This document shows, in pieces, positions 1 through 10,341 of a DNA stretch of 64,000 bases. The notes beneath the pieces were generated by a model. The model had not been told where the DNA came from, ran no database searches, and saw nothing but the letters and a program-made list of their open reading frames with translations. The stretch lies in NCBI GenBank assembly GCA_022559845.1, contig CM040118.1, forward strand, positions 162,708,331 through 162,772,330. Direction: 5' to 3'. The DNA is from Amorphophallus konjac. Taxonomy: Eukaryota > Streptophyta > Magnoliopsida > Alismatales > Araceae. Both the position numbers and the translations under genes were made by a program. Each line of letters opens with the position of its first letter. The stretch's first letter is position 1.

Positions 1-834
1 CTGTACCCAGATAGGCCACTGCAACATTCCATTTCGATGCATTCTCCCAAACTTACATTGATCATAAGGGGGAAATGAGGAGCAGAGAGATACAAATCGA
101 GGCCGGGATTGTCCGGATACACTCTATCAATCGAGATGAAACTCTAAAGAGATTACATGAAGAAAAAGAAGAAAAGAAAGCATGGGGGAGGGCGGAGCAT
201 TGACTCCTCTCCCTCCCCGGATGCCCACCTGAAGACTTCCCTTCTGCTTCTGCTAGTTTCTTCTCTTTTCTCTCAGTGGAGGAGGCTCTCTCTCTCTGTA
301 GGGTTTCTTCTCTTTTTTTTTTGATCGATCGCCAGCCCACCTCCCTTCTTTTCAAAGGGGGTTTGTTTATATAGATCTCCTTCTTCTGTCCTTTCGGTGG
401 AGGGTATTCGGCGTGGCCAGCTTCTTAGCCATAGCTCCCGGCGCGTCCAGCGGCCCTTCGTTGAGGTTCCCGGCGCCATGGTCAGAAGCCCAATCGGCCG
501 GCCCATTTAGTGCTTTTAGGTCGCATAATTGCCTTGGCTTCTCTTAGTTATTTTGTATTGACTTTTATCAGAACCGAAAGAGGCCCCTTTAGTAGTGACA
601 CAGCTTTGTTGAGATCATCTCGAGGTTCCATCAGTGAACAAACTGGGATTTTATCAGTATTGCCATCTGAATGATGACGATAACACCGGACATCAGCCAG
701 GCCTGAGATGGTCCTAGCCGGGCAATTAGTTGGTGGTGAGGATCCTCCCTCAATCCTGACTTTGTAGGCATCTTCCAGTCTTCGTTGCTGGTCTGGTCCC
801 ATCTTTATCTTTGTTCATATTTTAGCTGTCAACA
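1..834. other. Unassigned sequence abutting a broken LTR
   Basis: Homology between E1's two LTRs stops at about 833-835, so these bases are not E1. The equivalent half of E1's other LTR (7752-9139) has no counterpart here. The last bases, read on the minus strand, begin TGTTGACAGC, a plausible LTR start, so this may be the edge of another element nested in E1. A T-rich run at 309-322 and CT-rich stretches are present. No known domain was recognised. Origin remains open: nested element, captured gene fragment, or rearrangement. Confidence 0.4.
548..802 (-). CDS. Hypothetical 84-codon ORF, probably not a complete gene
   Basis: An ATG-initiated open frame of 84 codons lies within the unassigned block on the minus strand, ending in a run with LLKGPLSVLIKVNTK. 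The amino-acid composition is not low-complexity, unlike most chance frames nearby, but I recognise no family, signal peptide or membrane segment. It begins about 30 bases inside the LTR break. It could be a captured exon fragment or coincidence. Confidence 0.12.
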   Translation of the reverse strand: MGPDQQRRLEDAYKVRIEGGSSPPTNCPARTISGLADVRCYRHHSDGNTDKIPVCSLMEPRDDLNKAVSLLKGPLSVLIKVNTK

Positions 835-1516
835 GGGCGCCCTTCATTCTGCTGGTTTGAATTGGCGCCCCCACATGTGCCATTATTTAAGTAAATGGCA
901 CCTGTGGGAAGGGGTGCCCAATCCCTATATACATATTTTCTTTTTTTTCAAAAGGAAATGGCGCCCCTCTGCAGTGTCTTCATTTAAATGAAGACTCTGC
1001 ACAGAGTCTTCAATTCTGTAAATGGCACCCTAGATAGGGGTGCCCTTTATTCAGGGTCATATACACACCAGATAGGTACGTTTTGAGACACAAGTTACTA
1101 TTCATGATTTCAAAAGTTCTCGAAATCAAGAAATAAGGACATGGATAGATAGAGAAAATATCAAGATCACATAATCATACTCATGCAAGAATTTTATGGT
1201 TTAGTTTCATAGATATTAATTTTCTAAACATGGTGTTTATTAATTACTGAAAAATGAATTGACGACATTCTGGGGGGTCTTCAATTAAATGGCGCCCTTC
1301 AGGAAATGGCGCCCAGGTGATGGGCACCCTTTAACTAAAGGCTAAAAATTTTGGTTTTTTTTAAAACACATATATATATTTAGTAAAACATGTTATATAT
1401 TAGGGCTAAGCATGCTATTTTAAGGCTGTAAAAATTGGTGTAATAGGATATATTCAAATTCCGTAAAACCAATGTAACAGACTATGTATAAAACTGGTGT
1501 AACAGGATATAGTTGT

Positions 1517-1627
1517 TCTACTTAAAACCCATGTAACATGCTATAGAGTATGGTCTACTTAAAACCCGTGTAACATGCTATAGAGTATGGTCTACTTAAA
1601 ACCCATGTAACATGCTATAGAGTATGG
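1517..1627. repeat. 37-bp tandem repeat, three units, in E1 3' LTR
   Basis: Three head-to-tail 37-bp units at 1517-1553, 1554-1590 and 1591-1627, each starting tctacttaaaaccc and ending gagtatgg. They differ only at one position (acccatg versus acccgtg). The other LTR copy of E1 has two units. Confidence 0.92.
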
Positions 1628-1903
1628 AACATGTTGTATGGCATGACAGATGGATTATACTAGCATGTTATGTTACCCTGCTTTAGCTACAGGTTGGGCT
1701 AGATCGTGAGAACACCTACCTTTTGACGTGATTATGAGGTACAGAATAATAAAGAAAGCCACTTCACAGCTTCAAGAGGATCGCAGCAGGACGTAGACTG
1801 TGGGAATAAGACGCTCCTTCACGTCTTCCAAGGCACATAAGGGAGATATTCCCTCTTGCAGCAACGAAATAACAACAGTAGCTTCTGCCTGTCTACGGGG
1901 TTA

Positions 1904-1911
1904 GTTATATA
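1904..1911 (-). promoter_or_regulatory. Probable LTR TATA box of E1 (3' LTR copy)
   Basis: On the minus strand the sequence reads TATATAAC followed by taacccc, a TATA-like element in mid-LTR where a U3 promoter is expected. The same site is kept in the other LTR copy at 31833-31840. Assignment rests on position and sequence only. Confidence 0.45.
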
Positions 1912-2466
1912 GAAATTCAGTTGACAACACAAAAGCAATTGATTTATTGCTTTGCGGGTCCGTTGCCAGCAAACACAGGCTGTTCGTGCTTCAAACCCTT
2001 CTAGAAGAGGGTCCTTGTGTCTGTTGGGAATTGGTGCCCTTGTACAGGGGCACCTATTAGCTGGGTCCCCTTGTTAGTGATATTGGCGCCCTTGCATTAG
2101 GGCGCCCATTCCTATTGTTTAGGAAAGAGGCTGGGCCCTCTTCACGTGTTGGTCTTTCAGATGTATATATATATTAATATATATAATGATGGGTGGCCCC
2201 TGAATGAATTAGCGCCCATGTATAGGAGCTCTAATTTGTAAATGGTGCCCTGGTGAGGGTCGCCCATTCCCTTTGGTTTGAAAAAGAGAAAACCCCTAAT
2301 ACGTACCACTCATGTGTTGGCATTTAAGTGATGTTGGGCCTCTTAAATGTAAGTATATTTATATAGTGGCCCTCATAAGGTATGTTCACTTTTTATAAGG
2401 CCTTCATGTAGGATTATTTATTTAGGAAAAGTTAGTTTCTCTGTCATGTTTATCCGGGGTGCTACA

Positions 2467-2480
2467 CCCTCCCCCACTTA
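2467..2480 (-). other. E1 polypurine tract
   Basis: On the minus strand this reads aagtgggggaggg, directly before the LTR start TGTAGC. The same tract occurs at 24155-24167 before E2's 3' LTR. It is the plus-strand primer for reverse transcription. Confidence 0.85.
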
Positions 2481-2545
2481 AAAGAATTTGGTCCCCAAAT
2501 TCAACTGCGTATGAGGAGACATGGAGGGTGCGAAGTACTTACAGA

Positions 2546-4072
2546 CTAGAATAGCTCCGGAAATCTTCTTTTTATTGATTCCTCGGTTTCCCATGTAGCT
2601 TCTTGTTCTAGGCATCGATTCCATTGGATTTTCACCATAGGGATCGTCTTGTTCCTCAGAACTCAGACTTCTCGGTCGATGATCTTCATTGGCTTTTGCT
2701 CGTAGGCAAGGTCCTTCTGTATTACTAAGTCATTGTGGTCAATGACGTGGAAAGGATCGTGCACGTACTTCTTCAGCATAGAAATATGGAATACATTGTG
2801 CACTTCTGATAGTTGTGGAGGTAAAGCAATGCGGTAAGCCACCTCGTCCACTCTTTCTAATACCTCGAATAGACCAATAAACCTCAGTATAAGCTTGCCC
2901 TTAACACCGAATCTTCTAATACCTCGGTCGAGAGAGACCTTGAGAAAAATATGGTCTCCAACTTGAAATTCCAGATCTCTTCTTCTATTGTCAGCATACA
3001 ACTTCTGCCTGGATTGTGCTATCTTGAGTCTTTCTCGAATAAGGTGTATCTTCTCGGTGGTAACTCTCACCATATCTGGGCCTAGAATTTGTTTTTCGCC
3101 AACTTCATCCCAGCATATTGGAGATCGACAACTTCTGCCATAAAGTGCCTCGAAAGGTGCCATTTGGATACTGGCTTGATAGCTGTTGTTATAAGCAAAC
3201 TCGGCTAGGGGTAAGTGGTCGTACCAGCTACCGCCGAAATCTATAATACATGCCCTTAACATATCTTCAACAACTTGGTTTGTCCTTTCAGTCTGACCAT
3301 CTGTCTGGGGATGGAATGTAGTGCTGAAGTTGAGTTTCGTCCCCAGAGAATATTGTAGACTTTTCCAGAAATGAGAGATAAAGCGTGGGTCTCGGTCGGA
3401 TACAAATGACACCGGGACTCCATGCAATCTAATCATCCCTTTGATATACAAGACAGCAAGGATATCAACTGACCATCGGCTCTTGATAGGCAAGAAATGA
3501 GCCGATTTAGTTAGACGATCGATGATTACCCAAATTCCATCATGTCCGCCCCTAGACTTGGGCAAACCCATGATAAAATCCATGCCGATGTCTATCCATT
3601 TCTACTTGGGAATATCTAGCGGGTGTAGTTTTTCAGCGAGTTTCTGATGTTCCGCCTTCACCTGTTGGCATGTCAGGCAACGAGACACGAAGTCCGCTAC
3701 CTCCCTTTTCATATTAGGCCACCAAAAAGTTCTTTTCAAGTCTTGGTACATCTTAGTGGCTTCAGGGTGGATCGTGTACCTCGATCGATGAGCTTCTTCA
3801 AGAACCTTCTTCTTCAACTCGGGACAGTCAGGTACACATGTCTGTTCCTGTAATAGCAATCTACCATCAGGTGCCAGCTTGAAATCGAGTCTCTCATCCA
3901 GCTTGTCCTTTATTTCCACCAGTGCGGGATCTTCTTCTAGTAGCTTCTTAATTTCGGGTAGCAAATCTGGATGTAGACTCATATGGGATAGAATAATACA
4001 CCCATTCTTCTCATCTGTACTGATATTAAGCTCAGAGGATTTCTCCAGCAACTTCCATTCTTGAATCATACA
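2546..4072 (-). pseudogene. E1 integrase and chromo-like C-terminus, broken
   Basis: Minus-strand continuation of the E1 polyprotein. An HHCC zinc-binding region (RSRYTIHP ... CLTCQQVK, about 3800-3650) is followed by the rve catalytic core (MDFIMGLPKS near 3583, DRDPRF, HPQTDGQTERTNQ) and the GPY-like RFIG region. The end has the chromo-like segment IPMVKIQW ... EATWETEES (about 2650-2570), and a frame-shifted FPELF followed by a stop at 2546. Internal stops split it at about 3600 and 2660. Cassandra is inserted at its upstream edge, between RNase H and integrase. It would have integrated element cDNA; it is not functional as seen. E2 is a closely similar copy. Confidence 0.9.
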
Positions 4073-4316
4073 TGTAACACCCTCAAATATAGTTAAGTTA
4101 TACTCTATATCACCGAGACGCCTTTTGAAGTATCGACTCAGTTCTTGAAAAGAGCTCCAAAGTTAAGCGTGCTTAATGGGAAGTAGTACTGGGATGGGTG
4201 ACCTGCCCGGGAAGTCCCCTATTCTAGTGTCGATCACTGTTAGAAATGGACAAAACCGTGAGGTCGGTAGGCCAAAGCAGACAATACCTCGACGGTATAG
4301 AGTACAGGGCGTGACA
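4073..4316 (+). repeat. Cassandra 5' LTR
   Basis: 244 bp, begins tgtaacaccctc and ends gggcgtgaca. It contains the 5S-like segment 4152-4219. The flanking TSD and the primer site four bases after it fix both boundaries. Confidence 0.95.
4152..4219 (+). other. 5S rRNA-derived segment in Cassandra 5' LTR
   Basis: Matches the second half of plant 5S rRNA: ctcc.aagttaagcgtgctt, then agtagtact.ggatgggtg, acct, and cgggaagtcc. These cover the A box, intermediate element and C box of the 5S internal control region recognised by TFIIIA and Pol III. The first about 50 bases of 5S rRNA are not recognisable, so this is not a 5S gene. Confidence 0.92.
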
Positions 4317-4319
4317 GAA

Positions 4320-4331
4320 TGGTATCAGAGC
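4320..4331 (+). other. Cassandra primer binding site
   Basis: TGGTATCAGAGC, complementary to the 3' end of initiator tRNA-Met, four bases after the left LTR. The same primer type is used by E1 and the copia element here. Confidence 0.9.
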
Positions 4332-4470
4332 TATACCCCAGTCGGAAGTGTGGGAACTAAGTGCCATGTAGGGTAAAGTGCTACGCTATGGGAGCCACCT
4401 CTAGAGTCCTACCTGCCTGGGGGTTTGATTGCGTGCTATATGTGCCCAGTGATAAGAACGTCGCCTATAT

Positions 4471-4483
4471 AAGAGGGGTAGAT
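4471..4483 (+). other. Cassandra polypurine tract
   Basis: aagaggggtagat immediately precedes the right LTR start TGTAAC. Confidence 0.8.
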
Positions 4484-4727
4484 TGTAACACCATCAAATA
4501 TAGCTAAGTTATATTCTATATCACCGAGGCGCCTTTTGAAGTATCGGCTCAGTTCTTGAAAAGAACTCCGAAGTTAAGCGTGCTTAATAAGGAGTAGTAC
4601 TAGGATGGGTGACCTGCCCGGGAAGTCCCCTATTCTGGTGCCGATCACCCTTAGAAATGGATAAAACCGTGAGGTCGGTAGGCCAAAGCGGACAATACCT
4701 CGATGGTATAGAGTACAAGGTGTGACA
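4484..4727 (+). repeat. Cassandra 3' LTR
   Basis: 244 bp, same length as the left LTR, ends aaggtgtgaca followed by the TSD ataca. Its 5S-like part is closer to the standard plant 5S sequence than that of the left LTR (actccgaagtt, tactaggatggg). Confidence 0.95.
4563..4630 (+). other. 5S rRNA-derived segment in Cassandra 3' LTR
   Basis: Second copy of the 5S-like block, with aagttaagcgtgctt, gtagtactaggatgggtg and cgggaagtcc. The C-box part is intact apart from a gccc/tcct difference from typical plant 5S. Confidence 0.92.
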
Positions 4728-4732
4728 ATACA

Positions 4733-6244
4733 ACAGGTCAATACTGCTCTCAGCTTTTGACTAAGGGCATCAACTACGGAATTACCCTTACTAGGATGGT
4801 ATTGTATAGTGAAGTCGAAATCCTTGAGATATTAGAGCCAACGCCTTTGCCGCATGTTCAGCTTCTTTTGGGAGAATAAATATTTGAGGCTTTTGTGATC
4901 GGAGTATACTGTGAATTGTTCTCTGTAGAGATAGTGTCTCAAGATCTTTAAGAAAAATACCACCGCGGCTAGCTCTAAATCATGCACCGGGTAGTTCTCT
5001 TCGTGTTTCTTTAATTGCCGGGAAGAGTATGCAATAACTCTTCCATTTTACATCAATACACACCTGAGGCCAATACTAGAAGCATCAGTATATATCTCGT
5101 ACTTCTCTCCTTCAATTGGTAAAGATAAGACTGGAGCAGTGGTCAAGAGATCCTTCAAAGCTTGGAAACTCTTCTCACAGTCTTCATTCCACTCATAAGG
5201 CACTTCCTTGCGAGTTAATCTGGTAAGAGGAACATCAATCCTTGAGAAGTCCTTGATGAAACGCTGGTAGTAACCAGCTAGACCCAAGAAGCTTCGGATC
5301 TCAGTTGCATTCATCGGTTGCTCCCAATTCTTCACGGCCTCAACCTTTGCAAGATCGACAGAAATTCCATCCTTCGAGACTACATGGCCCAAGAAGGATA
5401 CTTCCTCGAGCCAGAACTTGCACTTGCTAAATTTGGCATACAATTTATTTTCCCTTAATATTTGTAATGCCTTCTTCAGATGTTCTTCATGGTCTTCTTT
5501 GGTCTTCGAATAGATCAGGATATCATCAATAAAGACCACAATAAACTGATCTAAGTGAGGCCTGAATATGCTGTTCATTAACTGCATAAAAGTTGTAAGG
5601 GCATTTGTTAGTCTGAAAGGCATAACAGTAAATTCGTAATACCCATACCTGCTTCAGAACACAGTTTTATGAATGTCTTCTTCCTTGATCTTCAGTTGGT
5701 GGTAACCAGAACGAAGATCAATTTTGGAGAAGTATGTAGCTCCAGATAGTTGATCGAATAGCTCATCAATTCTCGACAGCGGGTACTTGTTCTTGATTGT
5801 AAGGTGATTTAGCTGTCGATAATCAATGCATAGTCTCATCGATCCGTCCTTCTTTTTGACAAATAGCACATGTGCTCCCTATGGGGAAGTACTCGGCCTG
5901 ATGAAACCCTTTTTCAATAACTCCATTAGTTGCTCTTTTAGCTCCTCAAGCTCAGCGGAGGACATTCTCTAAGGTGCCTTGGAAACATGACCAGTACCAG
6001 GAACAAGGTCGATTGTGAACGACACTTCCCGCTCTGGGGGTAAGCCGGGCAATTCTTTTGGAAAAACGTCGGGAAAATCCTGAATTACACGGATGTCTTC
6101 AAGGTTAGTCTCCTCGACTTCCATGGCAGTCCCAAATGCTATGAAAGCCACACATCCTTTACTTATAAGTTTACTAGCTCGGAGAGCTGAGATAAGAAAT
6201 GATCTATTCCGAGGGCTAATGTAAACCAGCTCGGGATAATCCAC
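4733..6244 (-). pseudogene. E1 reverse transcriptase and RNase H, broken
   Basis: Minus-strand pol segment. The RT shows [20 protein letters not shown] (about 5870-5810), [15 protein letters not shown], and the active-site FIDD box at 5533-5522. RNase H follows (YEIYTDAS near 5095, then [21 protein letters not shown] and [11 protein letters not shown]), ending in the linker ahead of integrase where Cassandra is inserted. Stops at about 5870, 5645 and 5048 break the frame, so no enzyme can be made without readthrough. It would have copied element RNA into cDNA and degraded the RNA strand. Confidence 0.9.
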
Positions 6245-7557
6245 AAAAGTGATCTTGCCATTTCAGCAATCTACAGTTGCTTGGTATGTGAATAACCAGT
6301 CGGCACCTAGTATGACATCATACCCCTTCATATCTAGGCATATCAGGTTGACAGGTAGATTGTTTCCTCCAACCATAACCTTGCAGTTTGGGTAGTGATG
6401 TGTGATATCTGACTCGTTCCCAAGAGGTGTAGATATGGCCAAATCTAACACTTCAGGTTTCTTAGAAATGAAGCAGCGAATTTCTTGGAAACGAATGAAT
6501 GAGTTTCTACGGTATCAAATAAAACGTTAGCAGTCTTAGAGCAAACAGTTAGTGTACCTTCCACGATTCCACCTTATGTTAGTTTCATCTCTTGGAGAGC
6601 TTGTAGACGGCCTTGTTTCTTCACCGGACGCTTCTCGTCTTTAGTGGCTTGCTCATTCATCAATGGGCAATCAGGAATTCGATGTTTGCGGCTTCCACAT
6701 CGGAGACACGCTCCCAGTTTCTTCCAACATTCCTCAGTCTTGTGGCCGGCTTTGTCACAGGACTTACAAACTTTCTTAGAAGGTGTAGTGGTGGAGAAAG
6801 GCTTGTCATTCCTCTAAAACTTCTTTCCTTTGGAGGACTCCCCTCCATTGAAGAATCGCTTCTTGTTGAATGATGATTTGAAATTTCCCGGGCATGTGAC
6901 AGGTTCCTTCTTGTCCTTTCCTCGAATCCTTTCAGATAATTCGGTGGCGTCTTCTAGCAATTGGGCACGCCAAACCATTTTCGAATAGACTTGGATGTCC
7001 ATCGGTGTAAGTTCTGTAATATAATGGGGCCGAATCCCGTTGAAGAACCTTTTAGCCTTCATCCTTTCGGTACACACCAAGTGAGGTGCATACTTGGACA
7101 ATCTTGAGAACTGGGCCTCATACTCGGCCATAGTCAGGGTCCGTTGTTTCAGTGCGGCAAATTCTGCGGTCTTCTTTTCCTGAATGCGGTCGGAAAACTA
7201 CTTATTGTTGAAATGTTCAACAAATTCATCCCATGTAGCATTTTCATCAGGCAATATTACTTCTATGGATTCCCACCAACCTCGAGCATCCTGCTCCAGT
7301 TGGAATATAGCCAGTAAGACCCTTTCCTCATCCGTGCATTGCATTACACGAAAAATTATGTCCATCTCCTTCAACCAGTTTTCAGCATGTTCGGGGTCAG
7401 ACGAGCCCGCGAATCTGGGTGGGTTCATGTTGCGAAAACCTCTGTGGAGATCACCAGCTCCACGGTTAGCTCCACCTTGTGCCACTTGCTGTAGCGCCTG
7501 CGTAAGACCTTGTACGGTGCGCTGCATCTCACGCCATTGTGCTCTTTCTGCGGCCAT
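6245..7557 (-). pseudogene. E1 Gag and protease, broken
   Basis: The start is taken at the ATG at 7557 (MAAERAQWREMQ), the same start as in E2. Gag continues through WWESIE, FVEHFNN and YEAQFSRLSKYA to two CCHC zinc knuckles (CKSCDKAGHKTEEC, CLRCGSRKHRIPDC) at about 6780-6670. The aspartic protease follows near 6530-6480 with its DTGA-type site decayed (FDTVETHSF). Frameshifts and stops split the region near 7197, 6814, 6570 and 6262. Gag would form the virus-like particle and the protease would process the polyprotein. Confidence 0.88.
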
Positions 7558-7732
7558 TTTCCTATAAGGGAGTTTGATGAAATTAGTTCCGTGTTTCAAG
7601 TTAAAGATTTTGGATAACATAACTCATGGCTCTACCCATCTCACCAGGTATAAGATGTAAACCTATCCTTGGACTTGGATTTTCCTAGATTTAGATCATG
7701 ACTTCTAATTTCCTAGGAAATTGAAAACCTAG

Positions 7733-7744
7733 GCTCTGATACCA
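7733..7744 (-). other. E1 primer binding site
   Basis: On the minus strand reads TGGTATCAGAGC, complementary to initiator tRNA-Met, seven bases after the end of E1's 5' LTR. Spacing is the same as in E2. Confidence 0.9.
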
Positions 7745-7751
7745 CGAAAAC

Positions 7752-9139
7752 TGTCATGTCCCGAGCATGGAAGATACTCAGTAGCGTGACAATTTATATA
7801 GATCGTGTCAATCAGGGCAGTGAGATTTCTTTTTGACAATAGTCAGAGTGCGCAAAATAACTAATTAATAACTAAGATTTAATTTCTAAATGATACCAAT
7901 AGTCCAAGATGATAATTATCCAAATAACCAAATGGTGATACTGTTGGTCCATGACATTCCTTATCCAAAACCCAAATACTAGGCTACAAGCCTTAACAAG
8001 TTTTAATCAACTAGACTGTCATAATTGGAGGTATAAAGATAAGGACTCAATAAATCAAAAGACGCGACTAGCTGACAGTAGATAATCGGTGACTCTAGCA
8101 CTCTTCACTCGGTCTCATTCCCATTCGTATGGTTGTCGCTATCCGAGTTACCTGAAAAATGTTAGAATGAACTAGATGAGCGAATCGCTTAGTAGGAATT
8201 ACATCTCAAGTTCGAGCAATCTTTAAGTAGTTTACATGTTACGTGCAATGCAAGTATAGCTATGCATACTAGACAAGCGATAAATCAAGAACTGTATAGA
8301 AAGAATATCGCATGATTTCAAGTACTAGCAATTTGACAAGCGAGATATCAAGAACTTCATAGAAATAGTAATGTACGATTTCAAGTATTTGTCAAGCAGT
8401 ATATCAAGAACTTATAGATATCGATACAATTTTTTCCAGGCAAGCAAGAATTCATGTTCAAGTAAGTAAGATTCATGTTCAAGCAAGTAATATCAAGTAC
8501 GTGTTATTGGAATTGGCTATTTCAATCAAGCAAGTACTTTACCCTTTTTCGGGCCACGCAGTCAAGTATTGCCCATTCTGGGCCACGCAAGTCAAGTCAA
8601 GCAAGTAGTGTCACGAGAGAGTAGTATGGAATGTCTCAAGTCAAGCAAGCAGGTATTTTGGTGCAATACTTAAACACCGTGGTCAATAAACTCCCATGGG
8701 CACAACTACCTTCGGGCGCTCCTCCGAGGACCAGACTCATCCCTATATGCACAGGATTTCATGTATTTCTTTTGACATCCACTGTCATTTATAGCTAATA
8801 TGGAATTTCAAGGGTTTAACTATTGTAGGAACATAAGGTAGATTCCATGAATGGAGTTGAAGGACATTTTATCATGTATAGATGAGCTATGATTAAAATA
8901 GCGTAAAACACTAGGCAAGTTGGGAACCTGGATGGAATTGGCACCTCAAGGGCTGCCACAGGTCATTGAATTGGCGCCCTAATGGCTGTCATTATTTCGG
9001 GAATTGGAGCCCTCACTGAGGGGCGCTCAATCTGCGGACAGAACAGAGGTTCTGTGAAACCAGTACTCAGGGGAAATGGCGCCCAGAGGGCTGCCATTAT
9101 TTCATAAAATGGCGCCTTGGGGTCTGCCATTATTCAGGT
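7752..9139 (-). repeat. E1 5' LTR, inner part (left of the copia insertion)
   Basis: Starts TGTCATGTCCCGAGC on the plus strand, i.e. the LTR end on the minus strand, matching the gggcgtgaca end of E2's LTR. The copia element interrupts it: caggt at 9135-9139 is repeated at 30757-30761, where the LTR resumes. The part near 8143-8200 has the TTTTTCAGGT block shared by all gypsy LTRs here. Palindromic GGCGCC motifs are dense from 8935 on. No genes. Confidence 0.9.
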
Positions 9140-9772
9140 TGTTGTGCCCTGGACTGTTTTGACGAAGATTCTGAATGAAATGTCATGATTTCGGGTTCAA
9201 TGAATTTGCATGAATACAGGTTTGATGAATGATTGCCTTGAATGAAAACTTGCTTGATTGATCTTCATTGATATACATATTTGATGAAAGGTGAGGTTGA
9301 TGAATTTCAAACTTGAATGCTTGATTTGTAAGAATGCTCAATTTAAAAAAGGCTAATCCGAATCAACTTGGTTGAATATTGAATGTTGACGTGAGCTATT
9401 GTTGATTGAGCTCAAATGATGGACATAACTAATGAGTGAATAGGTCATTCGGTGAATCGCAAAATGAATGGATGCTTTGAATGTGGAACTCACTATGTGA
9501 TGATTGAGAAAGTTTCAGTTGATACATTGAGACCTTAATTTGAATGGGAAATTGAATCCAGGACTATTGTGAAGCTTGTCACTCAATCTCTCAAGGCCAA
9601 GGTATGGATACATGACTATTTGGATCTTAGCGTAAATGGACTGATCCGGGTAAAATTCATGCTTATCCATGTATATGTGAGTTGTATGAACTCCATTGAT
9701 TAACTTAGTTATATGTATCTCATTTGTGGAGATTTCAATGGATTTTACAGATGTTTTTCTGATGTCAGTAGA

Positions 9773-10167
9773 AATGTCGACCTACGGGGTCGACACTTAA
9801 TTGTGGAGTCTCTGCCTTGCGTTGAAAAAGTGGACGCTGGCAAAAAGTGTCGACCTGCGGAGTCGACACTTTCACCAGGGTTCTGCTGTTTTGCTAAGGC
9901 AGAACTCACGAGAAAAAGTGTCGACCCTGAAGGTCGACACATTCAGGTAAGTATGACATTTCTGTGAAAACAGAATGTTCGTGAAAAAGTGTCGACCTTG
10001 TGAGTCGACACTTTTCATCACGAATGTTATGTTCTTTTCACAGGCCGGAACACTTCGTAAAAAGTGTCGACCCCATGGGTCGACACTCGTGTCGCGGTTT
10101 TGCTTTTATATATGTTCTGGCAGAACCTTCAGGAAAAAGAGTCGACCCCATGGGTCGACACTTTTTC
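9773..10167. repeat. Array of six GTGTCGACC palindromes in copia 5' LTR
   Basis: Units near 9773, 9842, 9912, 9983, 10058 and 10133, each an arm AAGTGTCGACC, a short loop (such as tgcgg, ctgaa, ttgtg, ccat) and the inverse arm GGTCGACACTT. Spacers of about 40-45 bases are unrelated to one another. The loop differs between most units while the arms are kept. Confidence 0.92.
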
Positions 10168-10334
10168 TTAACGTTCTTACGGGTTTTCCGGATCTGTTTC
10201 GAAACCTTTAAGGGAGGATCCAAATGTCTTGGATTTTGACCCTAATAGCCTTAGGGCGACCCTTGCACCTTGTATGTGATGTAAAGGGGGCTTGAGAAGG
10301 GCTTTCAAGTCTTTTGGGGGTTAAATCCCCCTTG

Positions 10335-10341
10335 TATATAT
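10335..10341 (+). promoter_or_regulatory. Probable TATA box of copia LTR
   Basis: TATATAT after cccccttg and before a GC-richer leader. Conserved in the 3' LTR at about 29878-29884. Assigned by position and sequence only. Confidence 0.45.

Larger units (their letters stand above)
835..2466 (-). repeat. E1 3' LTR, truncated copy
   Basis: Near-identical in order and content to 30777-32395, including the GGCGCC palindromes, the tacttaaaaccc tandem repeat and the terminal block ending ggggtgctaca. On the minus strand the LTR begins TGTAGCACCCC directly after the polypurine tract. About 1.39 kb that should follow (the counterpart of 7752-9139) is missing because homology breaks at 834. Confidence 0.9.
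4073..4727 (+). mobile_element. Complete Cassandra TRIM with 5S rRNA-derived LTRs
   Basis: A 655-bp element with two 244-bp LTRs (4073-4316, 4484-4727), both TG...CA, a tRNA-Met-type primer site right after the left LTR, a 167-bp non-coding interior, and a purine tract before the right LTR. The 5-bp TSD ataca flanks it exactly (4068-4072 and 4728-4732). Both LTRs contain a segment matching the 3' half of plant 5S rRNA, the diagnostic trait of Cassandra terminal-repeat retrotransposons in miniature. It has no coding capacity and must move using proteins from other elements. It splits E1's pol. By eye the two LTRs differ at about 20 of 244 positions, mostly transitions, so it is not a recent insertion. 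Confidence 0.96.

Noticed and set aside
4176..4376. Plus-strand ORF of 66 codons over the Cassandra left LTR
   Set aside because: It reads through the 5S-like segment and the primer site; a chance frame.
4152..4630. Two 5S rRNA genes
   Set aside because: Only the 3' half of 5S rRNA is present, inside TG...CA LTRs with TSD, primer site and purine tract. This is Cassandra, not a 5S array.
7733..7744. tRNA-Met gene
   Set aside because: Only 12 bases complementary to the tRNA 3' end at primer-site position; no tRNA body.
9773..10167. CRISPR-like array (regular repeats with unique spacers)
   Set aside because: Palindromic units with variable spacing and imperfect arms inside a plant LTR, with no cas genes and a eukaryotic context.
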